64,000 nt of DNA from Anomaloglossus baeobatrachus (lineage: Eukaryota > Chordata > Amphibia > Anura > Aromobatidae), in assembly GCF_048569485.1 (NCBI RefSeq), contig NC_134353.1, forward strand, positions 530,565,008-530,629,007, read 5' to 3'. A program made the translations under genes and the position numbers. Positions 11,461 through 23,669 of this stretch are shown here, piece by piece (within the stretch, counting starts at the first letter, position 1; each line of letters starts with the position of its first letter). The notes under the pieces were generated by a model that saw only the letters and a list, made by a program, of their open reading frames with translations, did no database searches and had not been told where the DNA came from.

Positions 11461-13580
11461 GTGAAAGATCTAAGCGGTTGACCAAACCAACATGGAAGGT
11501 TAAAGAGAACCTAGAAACAGCCAGAAGTGAACTGCTCACCCACACAGCATTATTGTGGCAAAGAGTGCAAAAACAAGTGACTGTTTTATCTGCGCCCGGT
11601 GCTCATGAGCTACCACCAGAGGGAGCCCTGGAACAACTGTACTCAGCATACCGGTCTTACAAAGAGATTTGTAAAAAATATTCCTCTATCCTGCTGAGAT
11701 CAAATACGTCCGAGTCTCAAAAAGAACTACAGGACTTTCAACAGCTTAATGCTGAACGAGATCGCACCGTGTGCGAGATTGTGAGCGAGACTGAAGCAAA
11801 AATTGCGCAAATGTCAGGAGCGGCATCTTACAAATCCAGGTCCATTAAGAGCTCAAGGTACTCACTCAAATCAGGCTCATCAAGGTACTCAACCCTCAGC
11901 GAGCAGCTCATAAAGGCTCGCGCTGAAGCAGAAACAACAAAAGTACACGCCATCTTCGCCCAGAGAGAAGCAGAGATGAAAGCAGAATCTGCACGCAAGG
12001 AAGCAGAAATTGAAGCCTTTCAGAAGGAATGTGAACATGTGGCGGCCATGGCAAGGCTAAAAGTCTTTGAGCAAGCTCTGGGTGGGAGCCAAGAAGGCAG
12101 CGCCAGTTTGTGTGATCTCGACACAGAAGACTCACTTAAGCGTACAAGAGATTACGTGCTGAGCCAAGCCGACGAACTGCCAACGACCATCAACATTCCC
12201 GTCAGTGCTAACACTTCTCCAGAGCCTCAAGACACTGATCCACAAACAGCTTCCAGGTCAGTCCAATGCACCTCAGACTTTCAAGCCTGAACCAGCTTCA
12301 TATTCCAATGCACAGCCACACCCTGCGCATCAGCAACCTCCGTATGCCCATGTCTACATGCAACCTAATATGCCGGCAAGGCGCTACACTCCCAACAACT
12401 ATGTAGTTCCGGCCCCGTATACAACAGAGATTGTACACACCAAACCGATCACTGGTCTAAACGCCCACGCCACTCCGTACTTTCCCATGTTCCCTAACCA
12501 AGAAGCTACGAATCACGCAACCAGCACCACGCAGTCAGCAAATGTGCCCCCAACGTCGGAAAGATCAGACCTGTCCGACTTTGCAAGGTACATGATCCGC
12601 CGAGAAATCACAAACACCGGTCTCACAAAGTATGACGACCAGCCTGAAAACTACAGAGGGTGGAAGTGTGCCTTCAAAACCGCAACGCGTGACCTTGGCA
12701 TTACGGCTGCTGAAGAGCTGGACTTGCTAATCAGGTGGCTAGGGCCACGGTCTACTGAGTGAATCAAGAGACTCAGATCCGTCTACATCAGCGACCCAAC
12801 AACTGGTCTCGCAACCGCATGGGACAGACTAGAGAAAGGCTTCGGCAGTCCTGAAGCAATTGAAGATGCATTGCTGAAACAACTATACGACCTTCCCAAA
12901 ATATCTGGCAAGGATGCTTCAAAGTACCAGGAACTCAGCGACCTGCTGTCTGAGCTCCAGCTGGCCAAAACAGACACACACCTACCTGGCCTCAGTTACC
13001 TGGACACCGCTCGTGGGGTGAAACCCATAGTCGCCAAGTTACCTTACAACGTGCAGGAAAGGTGGACTACGGTAGGAACAAACTATAAAAAAGAGCACCA
13101 AGTCTCCTTCCCTCCATTCTTCTACTTCTGCGAGTTCATCAACGGCATCGCGGAACGTAAGGCAGACCCCAGCTTCACCTGTGGAGAACCCACCGACTCC
13201 ACTTCACCAGCTCCTAGGTATGAGAGCCCTCATCAAAATGACAGAAAACGTAGGGGCCCAGTATCAGTCAAGAAGACCGACGTTCTACCACCTACACCGT
13301 CAGCACCAGACAATGGCACTGAAGGCGGGAAGGGGGAAAATCCGAACCGCCAATGTCCTATTCACAAACTGCCACACCCCTTGAAGAAGTGCATTGGCTT
13401 CAGGAAGAAACCCCTTCAAGAACGAAAGGAACTCTTGAAAAGGTTTGGGGTATGTTTCAGGTGTTGTGCCTCTACAGAACACCTCGCCAAGGACTGTAAT
13501 GTTACAATTAAGTGCATGGAGTGTGACAGCACAGATCACGTACAAGCGCTGCACCCATCTCAGCCTGATCCTGCACCTAC
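11461..13580 (+). pseudogene. BEL/Pao gag region
   Basis: The upstream part encodes a long charged helical segment (for example EAETTKVHAIFAQREAEMKA), followed by a Pro-rich linker and a capsid-like block (DQPENYRGWKCAF, DRLEKGFGSPEAIEDALLKQ). A zinc-knuckle-like cluster, CFRCCASTEHLAKDC, follows near 13,450-13,500. This order is normal for BEL/Pao gag. Fossil status as for the element. Confidence 0.8.
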
Positions 13581-13639
13581 AACTTCTCCTACCACAAGTC
13601 ATGGCGGGGAGAGTACAGGCCAAGCTGCAAACCACCTCA

Positions 13640-15076
13640 CAGTATCCTCCTCGTACACCGCAGTCTGCGGAGAAGATCTCTGGGACAAGTCTTGCGCGAA
13701 AATATGCCTAGTAAGGGTATATCCCAAAGGTCACCCAGAAAGGGCCGTGAAGGTGTACAGCATCCTGGACGACCAGACTAATAGGTCACTTGCCAGGTCT
13801 GAACTCTTCGACTTGTTCGGCTTAAAAAGGAAATGCCTACCCTTACACACTAGGCACTTGCAGCGGCATCTCAGAAGCTTGCGGAAGAACAGCCAGTGGT
13901 CTCGTGGTAACATCTCTTGAAAATACCGTAGAGATACCTCTACCGACACTCGTCGAGTGCAACCAGATACCGGCTAACCGGGAAGAGATTCCGACACCTG
14001 AGGCAGCTCTTCACCACCCTCACCTGAGAACTATCGCCAGCAAGATCCCACCTCTTGATCATAGTGCAAAAATCCTGATTCTGATTGGAAGGGACATCCT
14101 CCGGCTACACAAAGTACGCCAACACATCAACGGGCCACACGATGCGCCATTCGTTCAGCGCTACGACTTAGGCTGGGTGATCATAGGAAACGTCTGCGTA
14201 GGCAAAATGAAGAGTCCCGACGCGATCTCCTCCTACAAGACGCACATCCTCCCAAACGGTCGCGGCACTCACTTTCAACCATGTCCGCATCACTACGGGG
14301 TGAAAGAGAGGCTCAGTGACACCAGGTGGCGACAGCAGCCTCCCGACTGCGCGGACGCATATCATCTCTGGGATGACGACTTCGGGTCAACAGCGTTCGA
14401 GTCTACAAACGAAGACAACAAATTGGCTCCGATGAGAGAACACAAAGAATTCATAAAGATTATGGATAAAGAGTTCTCTCAAAATGACTCTAACAGTTGG
14501 GTAGCCCAATTACCCTTTCGGTCTCCAAGGCCAAGGTTGCCAAACAACTCCCAGCATGCAACCGCAAGGTCCTCCTCTCTAAAACGCACTTTGGAAAGAC
14601 AACCAGAGATGGAGAAATGCTTTGTCGAGATTACGCAAAATATCCTCGACAGAGATCATGCGGAACAGTGGCACCACATTCCCACCGAACAAAACCCAGC
14701 CGACAGAGGAACGAGACTCACTGCTGCATCCAAACTCGGCGACATGTGGCTGACACCTCCAAGTATATTATACGAGGAAACCTGCGATAACTACGTCGGC
14801 AACATGTACGAGCTGGTGGAACCAGACTCCGACAACGAAATTAGACCAGTCGTCTCCGCTCGCTACACTTCAGTGACATCAGAACAGAAGTTGAGACCTC
14901 ATCGCTTCGAGCGCTTCTCAAGTCGGTCATCTGAAGTACGAATCGTAGCTTGTCTTATTCACATTGCTCACTGTTTCACTGACTACAAGTCTACAATGTG
15001 CCACGGCTGGCACATGTGTGTGATTCATCCAGTCACCGAACTCGTGCTACTTTTACCAAAGGAGGACGTTACATGA
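13640..15076 (+). pseudogene. BEL/Pao protease (A17-like) and partial pol region
   Basis: The aspartic-protease signature region reads SILDDQTNRSLARSELFDLF. It is followed by the conserved LILIGRDILRLHKVRQH and RYDLGWVIIGNVCVG blocks, and later by HIPTEQNPADRGTR, a typical pol motif of the family. Not all expected pol domains are recognisable, so the element could not supply its own enzymes. Confidence 0.8.
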
Positions 15077-15481
15077 ACTAACTTTGTCGTTGGACACTGC
15101 CACGGCGGGGAGCGTACTTTTCCTTACCCCTGCTGTACGGAGATACAACTGTCCATGTCCAATTGAACCTTGAACTTTTCCTTTGGATTAAAACCTTACC
15201 GTTGGATTATTGGGTTGGAGGAAGAGTTGGCATGTTTGCGGCTTCCCCAATTTGAAGATGGGTTTGTTGAACTTGGATTCATTTTTTACATTTTTCTACT
15301 TTTACATTTTTACGCAAGGACAATGCGTCATCAACCAAGCATGGACTTGAATTCAGTGCATTACTGTTGCATTTTTTGTGTTTGTCTCTTTTCTCGTTGC
15401 AGGTTTCGTGACATCGAGGGACAGGATCGACTCCTTACGTCGTAGAAGGACTTGTGAAATCATATGATTTCAGACGGGGAG

Positions 15482-15915
15482 TGTTGTGTCCCATGAATGG
15501 GAACAACCTGTTGTATATAATTCTTGCATTGCATATTTTTCCTCCTATCAGGAAATTCCTTTATTGTTACTAGGTAGATTAGACTGTATGAAGTTTGTCC
15601 CTATGTTCCTCCCTTAGTTGGCTTCTGTATAGAAAGCTCCTCCCTTCTCCTTCAGTTTAGTCTAGAGGAATCATTACTGAAGAGACATGTCTGCAACCCT
15701 GTACAGATTATTCCTTTTCACCTGCCTTTACTTTGAACTTAATACAAGATTCTAGAAGAAAACTACAGCGTTTCTCCTTGTCTTCCTACAAGTCATCGTT
15801 GGGCTGAGTTAACACTATCTGTGGAAGCCGGTAGAGTGAGTAAAATCATACAGTTATCTAAGGGACTGATAATTAGAGCGGTTGGATTCATTGCTACCAG
15901 GAAGAGACAGAATAG
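15482..15915 (+). repeat. BEL/Pao 3' LTR
   Basis: Near-identical partner of the 5' LTR, followed by the CCTT duplication. Confidence 0.92.
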
Positions 15916-15919
15916 CCTT

Positions 15920-16703
15920 CCCGACCGCACATAATTCCCTGAGATTTGAGGAGTTGCGACCTTCTTGTGGAGTCCAGGGGCCTTGCCTCACATGATCTCT
16001 TAAATGAGTCCCCCACCCCCATGCGCTGGCGTCGGTAGTGATGACGTCAGAAAACTGCAGTGACCAAGGGATCCCAGTCGAAAGATTCTGAATCTGCAGC
16101 CACCAACGGAGGTATAGGAGAACCCAAAAATAAAGATTAATGCTCTTGTCTAAATGCCCGTGCAATAGCCTCTGTGCCCGCAATACCTCCCCCTGGAGTA
16201 CGCGTATATGTAACTGAACCCAGGGAACTGCCGGGATGCATGCCACCAGGGATCCTAGTAGAGACATAGCCTCCCTGAGTGTGAGGACTGGGTGTGAGAT
16301 GACCATAGAGACCCAAGTCCTGAGACTGGACACCTTCTCCGGAGGTAGGAGGCAGAGTTGGGAAGAAGAGTTCAGAATGAGGCCCAAGAATAACTGGCGG
16401 GTGGCGGGTGGAGGGTTGTAGTCTTGACTTCTCAAAGTTTATAAGCCAACCAAGAGTCGTTAGGACAGCTATCACCGACCCAACATGGGACCTGCAATGC
16501 TCCTTTGATGCCCCCAAGATTAGGAAGTCGTCTAAATATGGCACAATGAGGATCCCCCTCTCGTGGGTGTGACTGGATTTTCGGAGAAGGCCTTCAACCT
16601 CTTGTTGTAAGACGAGTTGCTTCTCTACCGACCTGCCGAGCGATGTAATGACTAATGACCCCATAGAGGTCGAATTAAATTGCAGCTTGAACCCATCTCT
16701 CAC
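15920..16703 (-). pseudogene. DIRS C reverse transcriptase/RNase H remnant
   Basis: Minus-strand translations include VPYLDDFLILGASKEHCRSH (RT catalytic neighbourhood) and, further on, TTDASAWGWG with SSNLRELCAVG (RNase H type). The alignment with element B is clear. The remainder of this domain resumes on the other side of the BEL insertion. Fossil. Confidence 0.78.
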
Positions 16704-16719
16704 AACTCCACGGATCCAA

Positions 16720-18047
16720 TCACTGGATGAGATCTGACACCAGGCGGGGGAAAAAGGAGAGACGACCTCCTACCTGGATGGAGACATCACCGGGCCGGCT
16801 TCTTACCCTCGGTAGAAGGGCTGAAGGAGAAGCCTGAGCGCTTCTTCTTGCTGTCTCTCCATCCCTCCTGGGATGAGGGTTGCTTCTTCGGATGCTGCGC
16901 TGCCTAAAGGAAATAGAGGAAAAGGTAGGAATGCCTTTCTTTTTGTCACCAGCTATCTCCAGGATGTCATCAAGTGGTTTACTGAAAAGGTAGTCCCCTT
17001 CGCAAGGCATGGCACAAAGCTTTGACTTTGTGTGTGAGTCGCCTGGCCGCCCTTTCAACCAGAGCGACCTTCTTGCCGAGTTTGCCAGAGCTGCTGACTT
17101 AGCAGATAACCTCAGAGTATCTGCTGATGCATCAGGAAGGAAGGTCTCCGCTTTCGCTCTGGGGATAGCCGCAAGAATTTGATCACGAAGGGCTTCCTCC
17201 TTAATCTGATCCTCCAGTTGCTGGATCCAGACCATCAGGGATCGGGCTACGCAGGTACCAGCGACAGCTGGCCGGAGTTCTCCCACAGATGTTTTCCAAG
17301 CTAGGCAAAGATAGGTGTCTGCTTTCCGGTCCAACGGATCTTTCAAAGACCCCATGTCTTCAAATGGGAGGGAGGATAGTTTCGCCATCTTAGCCACGGC
17401 TACATCAATTTTAGGACAATGGTCCCACAGACAGGAATCTTCCTCATGGAAAGGATACTTCTTCCAGAACAGGGACAGAGGGTAAGCTCTATCAGGCTTG
17501 TCCCACTGGTCTTTAATCAGTCTTTTCACTTTGTCGTGAACTGGAAAGGCACGGCGTCTCTTATGTTCCAGGCCCCGGCGTCCCTTACGTTCAAGGCAGA
17601 CGTCTCCCCTGACTCTCGTTCCTGCAGGACAGATCTCGCTGACGTGGCAGGGACGGCTGGAAAAGCAAACTCGTTAAGAGATTCTCGAAGTTCCGCTCAG
17701 ATGACATCCTTTAGGCTGCTAGCGAGATCTGGTGCCTCCTCCGCAACAGTCTTCTGAATGCAAGTTCCACATAACCTCTTCTGGTAGTCAGAAGGCAATG
17801 AGGCTCTGCACAAGGGACATGCCTTATGTTTGGTCTTGGCTGACTTCTTCCTAGGCTTATTTGGTTCAGGTGAACGAGGGGTCCTCGGAACTCCAGCAGG
17901 CCGTAGACTTTTGTGTAGGACGACCCCCACTAGAACCACTTCCACCGCTTCTTGACGCAGCGATAGCTTCAGTGACTGCTTTTTGTGCTCCCCATGCTGC
18001 TCGCTCTCTTCATGCTCGCAGGATGCGTCCTGTGATTCCTCCATCAA
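16720..18047 (-). pseudogene. DIRS C gag-like remnant
   Basis: The upstream part contains paired cysteines (CPLCRASL and CGTC). The downstream part contains VAVAKMAKLSSLPFEDMGSL, DPLDRKADTYL and LSAKSAALANSARRSLWLKG. These are the DIRS gag blocks seen in elements A and B, though diverged, which places element C in a separate subfamily. Fossil. Confidence 0.75.
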
Positions 18048-18602
18048 AGCTAGAGGATCAGCAGGCTAGAGCAACCTGGGACCAGCTGAGCCAGCTATTT
18101 ATCCCTCTGTGGAAGTTAGCGGTGGGCAGTGTCCTCTTACTGCCCACCGAACATGCACAGAGGTGACGCTTAGTTGTGACGTCACCTCTAGCTAATTTTC
18201 TGAAGTGGGAGAAAGCTGCTGCCACACGTACCACCTGCTGGGACAGCCACCGAGCAGAGCAGGGACACAAGGCCGGGGAGGAAGCTGCAGCTCTGGTAAG
18301 GACAGCCGCCAGGCACCAAAACCAGCTTGTGTCAAGTGCTTGCCCCTTCTCTTGTCCTCACTGGGGAAAAAACCCTTGAGAACGCATCCAGGGCTGAGGC
18401 CATGGAGCTGTGCAATTCTCCAGCTGCACACAGCCCTAGGACCGGTCACCTTCACTGTGGCAGCACCACAGCCCTTCTGGGTCTTCCATTCTGGGACAGG
18501 AAACCGAAATTGATGCGGTAGAGAGATGCCGCTCTTATTTCAGTGGAGTTCGTGTCCTAAGATGAATATACCTCTCTGGTGGCGCTATCGTGAAGGTAAA
18601 AA

Positions 18603-19314
18603 AAGTGCATATTTTATAGGAAGATTAGAGAGATCTTACAGTAACTGGGAAGTAACAGGTTTCCCCATTTCTCACCACCCACAGAGTCATGGAAAGACTG
18701 AATGAGTCAAGGTAAAAATATAGAAGGTAAAAAAAAAAAAAAAAGTGGAAAGTGGTAAGGCTTGTACCAAATGCATGTTCTCTTTTCTAAACAGGTCTAT
18801 ATAAGATTTTTTTGGTTTAGCTCCTAGAACATTGTTTCCCCTAGCTACATCAGCAGGATAGTGACCAGGGATGTACAATTTTTATATAATTGACTAAATA
18901 GTGTGATAAACAGGAGGTGTATTCTCCAATTCCAGATCCTAAACCAGAGTCAGGAGGTCTGAAGCCAGGAGACTGATTAATCCTAAAAAGACATGCAAGA
19001 AAGAGCCATGAGTCAAGACTAGGTGGGCTGATCCAGCTTCTCCTAACCACAGCAACATTGAGATCTCTGCAGATTTGGAAATAACCAATAGAAGGGAAAC
19101 ATGCTTACAGAAACACTATGCAAACAAGGGCTCATGGTGGGAGAAACATTTTCCACCCTGAACTAAACAATTCGTTTAAGTGGGCAATTTTCATGGGTAA
19201 CAGACTTGTATAACTGGTATTGTCTTGCATATTGATATATGTAGCTGTAAAAGTGTAACTCTGTACTACATAAAGATAAATCAGGTCCACATATAAGGAA
19301 AACTCAGTCAAAAT
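18603..19314. other. AT-rich spacer between two DIRS elements
   Basis: No gene, terminal repeat or tandem repeat recognised, apart from an A16 run near 18,730. Confidence 0.5.
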
Positions 19315-19569
19315 AAGAATTATTCTTACCGTTAATTCGGTTTCTAGGACCTTCCACGACAGCATAGGAGGTTGTCTCTCCACGCCCTAATTGGGACAGG
19401 AAGCACAAGAGAGGTTAAAAGGACCCTCCCACCTCCCATAGCCAGTATCTTACAAAGAACCCATAGCATATGAGAAGTATAAACACATCCAGGAATATCG
19501 AGGATAAGGGAGGGAATTACGTGCTGTTGTGGAAGGTCCTAGAAACCGAATTAACGGTAAGAATAATTC

Positions 19570-20868
19570 TTATTTCTCTAGTCCCTTCCACGACAGCATA
19601 GGAGGAATACCAACGAATTCATACCTAGGGGGGACCACAGCCTGCAGGACCTTCCTGCCAAAAGCCAAATCCCTGTTGGAATCCAGATCCAAACGATAAT
19701 GCTTCGTGAAAGTATGGAGGGAAGACCACGTAGCCGCCTTGCAGATCTGCTCAGGAGAAGCCCCTGCCCATTCAGCCCAGGAGACAGAAGTAGCCCTGGT
19801 GGAGTGCGCCGTAAATCTGGTAGGCGGAGACAGATGCTGAGCGAGGTAGGCGTCTCTAATAGCCCGCACAATCCAGTTGGCGACGGTACTCTTAGCCACC
19901 TTCCTGCCCTTATTTCGACCAAAGGGCTGGATAAATAGGTTATGATCAATACGCCAAGGTGCAGTAATATCTAGGTAGCGCAACACCGTCCGACGAACGT
20001 CCAAAGAATGGAACACTTCCTCCCCCGGAGTCCTAGGATGCTGACAGAAGGAAGGCAGGACGATGGACTGAGAACGGTGAAAATCCGAAACCACTTTGGG
20101 AAGGAAGGAAGGGTCCAGCTGAAAGACAATGCTGTCATCTCTGACGGTCAGGTAAGGCTCCCGAATAGACAATTCTTGAAGTTCCCCGACTCTCTGAGCG
20201 GACGTAATAGCCACGAGAAAGGCAGTCTTGTGAGAGAAAGAACGGATGCTACAGGAGGACAGAGGCTCAAAGGGCGACTGAGATAGTCCGGTAAGGACCA
20301 CATTGAGATCCCAGCAAGGTGTCAGGACCCTCTGCCGCGGACAGAGCCTACTAGTAGGCTCTGTCCGCGGCAGAGGGTCCTGACACCTTGCTGGGATCTC
20401 AATGTGGTCCTTACCGGACTTAGCGGACACCAAGAAACGGCGGATCCAGCGATGATCTGCCAGAGCCGTGTCAAAGACTGCACTGAGTGCCGAGACCTGC
20501 ACCTTCAGGGTGCTGGGCCGAAGGCCTAAGTCCAATCCACTCTGGAGGAAGTCGAGAATCTGCGCAATGTTAGGCCAGAGCGGGTCAGGAGGCCGAGAAC
20601 CACACCAGGAGGAAAATCTCATCCAGATTTTATTGTAAATACTATTAGTCACCGGTTTACGGTTGTTCTGTAGAGTAGCCACGACCTTGTCAGAAAGTCC
20701 TTGGGCCTTCAGTGCCCGGGCCTCAGAAGCCAGGCAGCCAACTTGAGTTTTTGGGGGTCCGGATGGAATATCGGACCCTGAGACAGTAAACTGGGGTCTG
20801 AACCCAGGAGGACCGGTCCGTCGATCCCGAGAGTCAGGATCAGGCTGCACCAACTCCGCCGCGGCCAC
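19570..20868 (-). pseudogene. DIRS B tyrosine recombinase
   Basis: The translation includes VATLQNNRKPVTNSIYNKIW at the N-terminal side and the catalytic HxxR box in FTAHSTRAT. Next come EQICKAATWSSLHTF and the terminal KHYRLDLD tyrosine region. These are the diagnostic parts of DIRS recombinases, which insert the element without an integrase. A perfect 136-bp palindrome lies inside this region (20,285-20,420). Fossil. Confidence 0.85.
20285..20420. repeat. 136-bp perfect palindrome
   Basis: Two 68-bp arms mirror each other exactly around ACTAGT at about 20,352/20,353, with no spacer. Perfect arms with no spacer are unusual in old repeats. Confidence 0.95.
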
Positions 20869-21983
20869 AGAGGAGCTACCAGGATAGTTGCGGCTCCGTC
20901 ATCTCTGATCTTCCTCAGGGTTCGTGCGAGAAGAGGAATTGGGGGGAAGGCGTAGGCGAGGCAAAAGGACCAATTGTGGCAGAAGGCGTCCACCCCCAAC
21001 GCATTGTCCCGAGGGTTCAGGGAGAAAAATGTTGCGACCTTGCGATTTCCTGCTGAAGCAAAGAGGTCTACCTCTGGAGTACCACACCTTGCCACCAGAG
21101 AGCAGAACACCGCTTGGTCCAGACTCCACTCCCCTGGGTGAACATCCTGACGACTCAGGAAATCTGCTTGAAGGTTTAGGGATCCCTTTAGATGGACTGC
21201 AGAAAGGGATAGCAGGGACCGTTCTGCCCAGTGGAAGATCCAGGAAGACACAGACTTCAGGGCGCCCGATCTTGTACTGCCCTGATGGCGGAGATGTTCC
21301 ACCGTGGTGACATTGTCTGAGTAGACCAGGACGTGAGTGTCCCGGTCGAGATACTGAGCAGCAAGGAGGGCTTCCCTGACCGCCCTGAGCTCCCGGTAGT
21401 TGGAGGATTGGGAGCTGACATAAGGACTCCAGACCCCCTGAAATGGGGAGTTTGCTACCATAGCACCCCATCCCCGCAGGCTGGCATTGGTTGTTAGTGT
21501 AACCAGGGGCGTCCGAGTCCAGGCAACCTCCACCTTCAGGTTGTTGGAATGCAGCCACCAGAGAAGGGATGAGGAGACGGTCCCTGAGAGGCGAAACCAT
21601 TTGTTCAGGGAGGAAGGGAGTCTGTCCCAATGCGCCAGGATATGATCCTGTAGACAACGAGAGTGGGCCTGAGCCCACATGACTGAGGGAATGCAGGACG
21701 TCATAGAACCTAGAGCCGACATAGCCGCTCGAAGAGTCGGGCGAGCCTGTCGGCGAAACGTTGAGATTTTGGTTAGCAGGGTCAACCTGTGGTCTCCCGG
21801 GAGAAAGGATGCCGGTCTGTCGGAGTCCAGCAGCACCCCGAGAAACTGCAGAGTGGAGGAGGGTTGCAGCTGGGGCTTCTTGAGATTGGGGATCCAGCCC
21901 AAGGAACGAAGAATGCTTAATGAATTCTCCACATGGCTCCGGAGGGTCTGAGTGGAGGGAGCCACGAGAAGAAAGTCGTCCAA
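20709..21983 (-). pseudogene. DIRS B RT C-terminal and RNase H region
   Basis: Begins in the RT catalytic box (MDDFLLVAPS). It continues through a connection domain to an RNase H-type region (VTLTTNASLRGWGAMV, SSNYRELRAVREAL, VYSDNVTTVEHL), and ends with VDLFASAGNRKVATFFSLNP and WPRRSWCS blocks shared with DIRS C. Fossil. Confidence 0.85.
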
Positions 21984-22813
21984 ATACGGAACCAGACACC
22001 TTGCAATCGTATGAAGGCGACCACCTCTGCCATGATCTTTGAAAAGATCCTTGGAGCCGAGGAGATCCCGAAGGGAAGTACGTTGAATTGGAAATGAAGC
22101 ACCTCCTCACCGTGCAGAACCGCAAACTTGAGGTATTGCCTGTGACACGGATGGATGGGCACATGGAAGTAGGCGTCCTTCAGGTCTATTGAGGCCATCT
22201 GGTGGTGCAGACCTATCAGTGGGATAGCCGATTTCACAGACTCCATCTTGAAACGCCGGTATCTGACCTGCCGGTTGAAACGCTTCAGATTGATGACAAT
22301 CCGGACGTCGCCAGACGGCTTTTTGACAAGGAAGAGACGGGAGTAGTGGCCTACCCCTCCTTCCCGACTCGGGACTGGGGAAACGACCCCCGAGTGCATT
22401 AGCTCCTGAATCTTCGAGTACAGGAGGGCCTGCGAACCCTGCGACGCCAGAGCCGTGACTCGGAGGCCCGGAAGAGGGGGGGAGATGAATTCTATTAATA
22501 GACCCTCTGAGACGATCTTCAGGACCCATTGGCAGGTGGTGATGGACCACCACTGGGGAAGAAAGGCCGAGAGTCGTCCCCCTACCCGAGCCAAGTCACG
22601 GTTTGTCCTGCTGAGGACGTTGTTGATGGGAAGGGATGAGAATGTTCCTCCCTCTTCCCTTAGGATAGCTCCCTCGGCCCGACTTCCCTTTCCCCTTGGC
22701 CTGGGAGGCCTGAGGCATCGAGGGACGAAAGGACCGCTTCCTGGAGGGTTTAGGATCCGGCAAGGCCTTACGATCATTCGCCTTGTCCAGAATGTCATCC
22801 AGGGCAGGCCCAA
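21917..22813 (-). pseudogene. DIRS B reverse transcriptase N-terminal region
   Basis: The fingers/palm motifs are VGHYSRLFLVKKPSGDVRIV, MASIDLKDAYFHVPI and FQFNVLPFGISSAPRIFSKI, typical of DIRS and related RTs. Fossil. Confidence 0.85.
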
Positions 22814-23669
22814 ACACCAAATCCCCTTTAAACAGAAGGGAGCAAAGTCTCATTTTGGAGGTGGAGTCTCCACTCCAGGCCTTAAGCCAGAGGGCATGTC
22901 TGGCAGAGTTAGACAAGACCGAGGTTCTGGCAGCCAGGCGGACCGACTCCACCGAGGTATCCGCCAAAAGACTGGTAGCTTTCCTAAGTAAGGGAAGGGA
23001 TTCCAGCAACTCATCCCGAGGGGTACCCTGGGAAATATGAGCCTCCAACTGGTCGAGCCACCTAAGTAGGGACCGGGAGACACAAGTGGAGGTAATATTG
23101 GCCTGAATGGTAGAAGACGATGCCTCCCAGGATCGCTTCATGAGGCCCTCGACCTTTCTATCCATCTGATCTCTAAGCTGGGAAGTATCTTCAAAGGGGA
23201 GTGCAGTTTGTTTAGCGACCCGGGCCACCTGTACATCCACTTTGGGGACCTCACAATGCAACCCAGAAGCCTCCAGGGGAAATCGGCGCCTGGGGTCACC
23301 CCGGAAACGCTTCTCAGGAAATTCCCATTCCTGAGAGACAATATCCAGAATATTGGCATGAACCGGAAACCCTAATTGTTTGACGGTTTTCAGGCCTGCG
23401 AACATTTCATCCTGGACCGAGGGAAGAACCTGCACCTCCTCTAACCCTATAGTGCTTCTAACCACCCCAATAAGATCCCCCAAATCTTCTGAGGGGAAAA
23501 GGGAGGACTGGTCAGACCTCCCGGAGGAAGAACCTTCGTCGGGACCCTCCGAGGTGTAATCAGCATCCTCATGATCAGACGGGGCTGACTGGAGTTTCCT
23601 TTTCTTTGGGGGAGAAGGGCCAGGAGCAGGGAGGGAGGCTAGTGAGGCCTGAATCTCCTGTTTCATCAT
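22596..23669 (-). pseudogene. DIRS B gag-like region
   Basis: About 350 residues: a charged N-terminus, an acidic Ser-rich linker, then a helical core (VARVAKQTALPFEDTSQLRD, LAARTSVLSNSARHALWLKA) and a basic Gly/Arg-rich tail. A Cys-pair motif (CPVCIKK) lies just upstream at about 23,743-23,800. The helical core resembles the C-terminal domain of vertebrate LAP2-alpha, which is regarded as a domesticated DIRS gag. This copy is a fossil. Confidence 0.78.

Larger units (their letters stand above)
9771..15915 (+). mobile_element. BEL/Pao-family LTR retrotransposon (broken, recent insertion)
   Basis: Two 434-bp LTRs (9,771-10,204 and 15,482-15,915) differ at only about three positions, so the insertion is young. 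The flanks carry CCTT (or GCCTT) on both sides. A purine-rich tract, GACGGGGAG, directly precedes the 3' LTR. The interior reads gag, zinc knuckle, A17-type protease and a short remainder of pol. The family is assigned from the DDQTNRSLARSEL block and from LIGRDILRLHKVR with QRYDLGWVIIG, which are characteristic of BEL/Pao. The internal region is incomplete, with several breaks, so it is probably non-autonomous. It is inserted in DIRS C and carries its own TIR-element insertion (10,590-11,450). Confidence 0.9.
7790..18602 (-). mobile_element. DIRS-like tyrosine-recombinase retroelement C (fossil, interrupted)
   Basis: A second DIRS subfamily. Inverted terminal sequences are seen at about 7,800-7,860 and 18,530-18,600; both contain the AGAGAGAT and GGTGGCGCT blocks and mirror each other. 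A related internal copy lies near 8,035-8,130, as expected for the DIRS internal complementary region. On the minus strand the order is gag, RT, RNase H region and tyrosine recombinase. A BEL/Pao element (9,771-15,915) is inserted in the RT/RNase H region. The element is broken, with several breaks besides the insertion. Confidence 0.8.

Noticed and set aside
21745-21765. CGAAACG near DIRS B as a hammerhead core
   Set aside because: No CUGANGA or stem II at a workable distance. It is part of the RT coding sequence.
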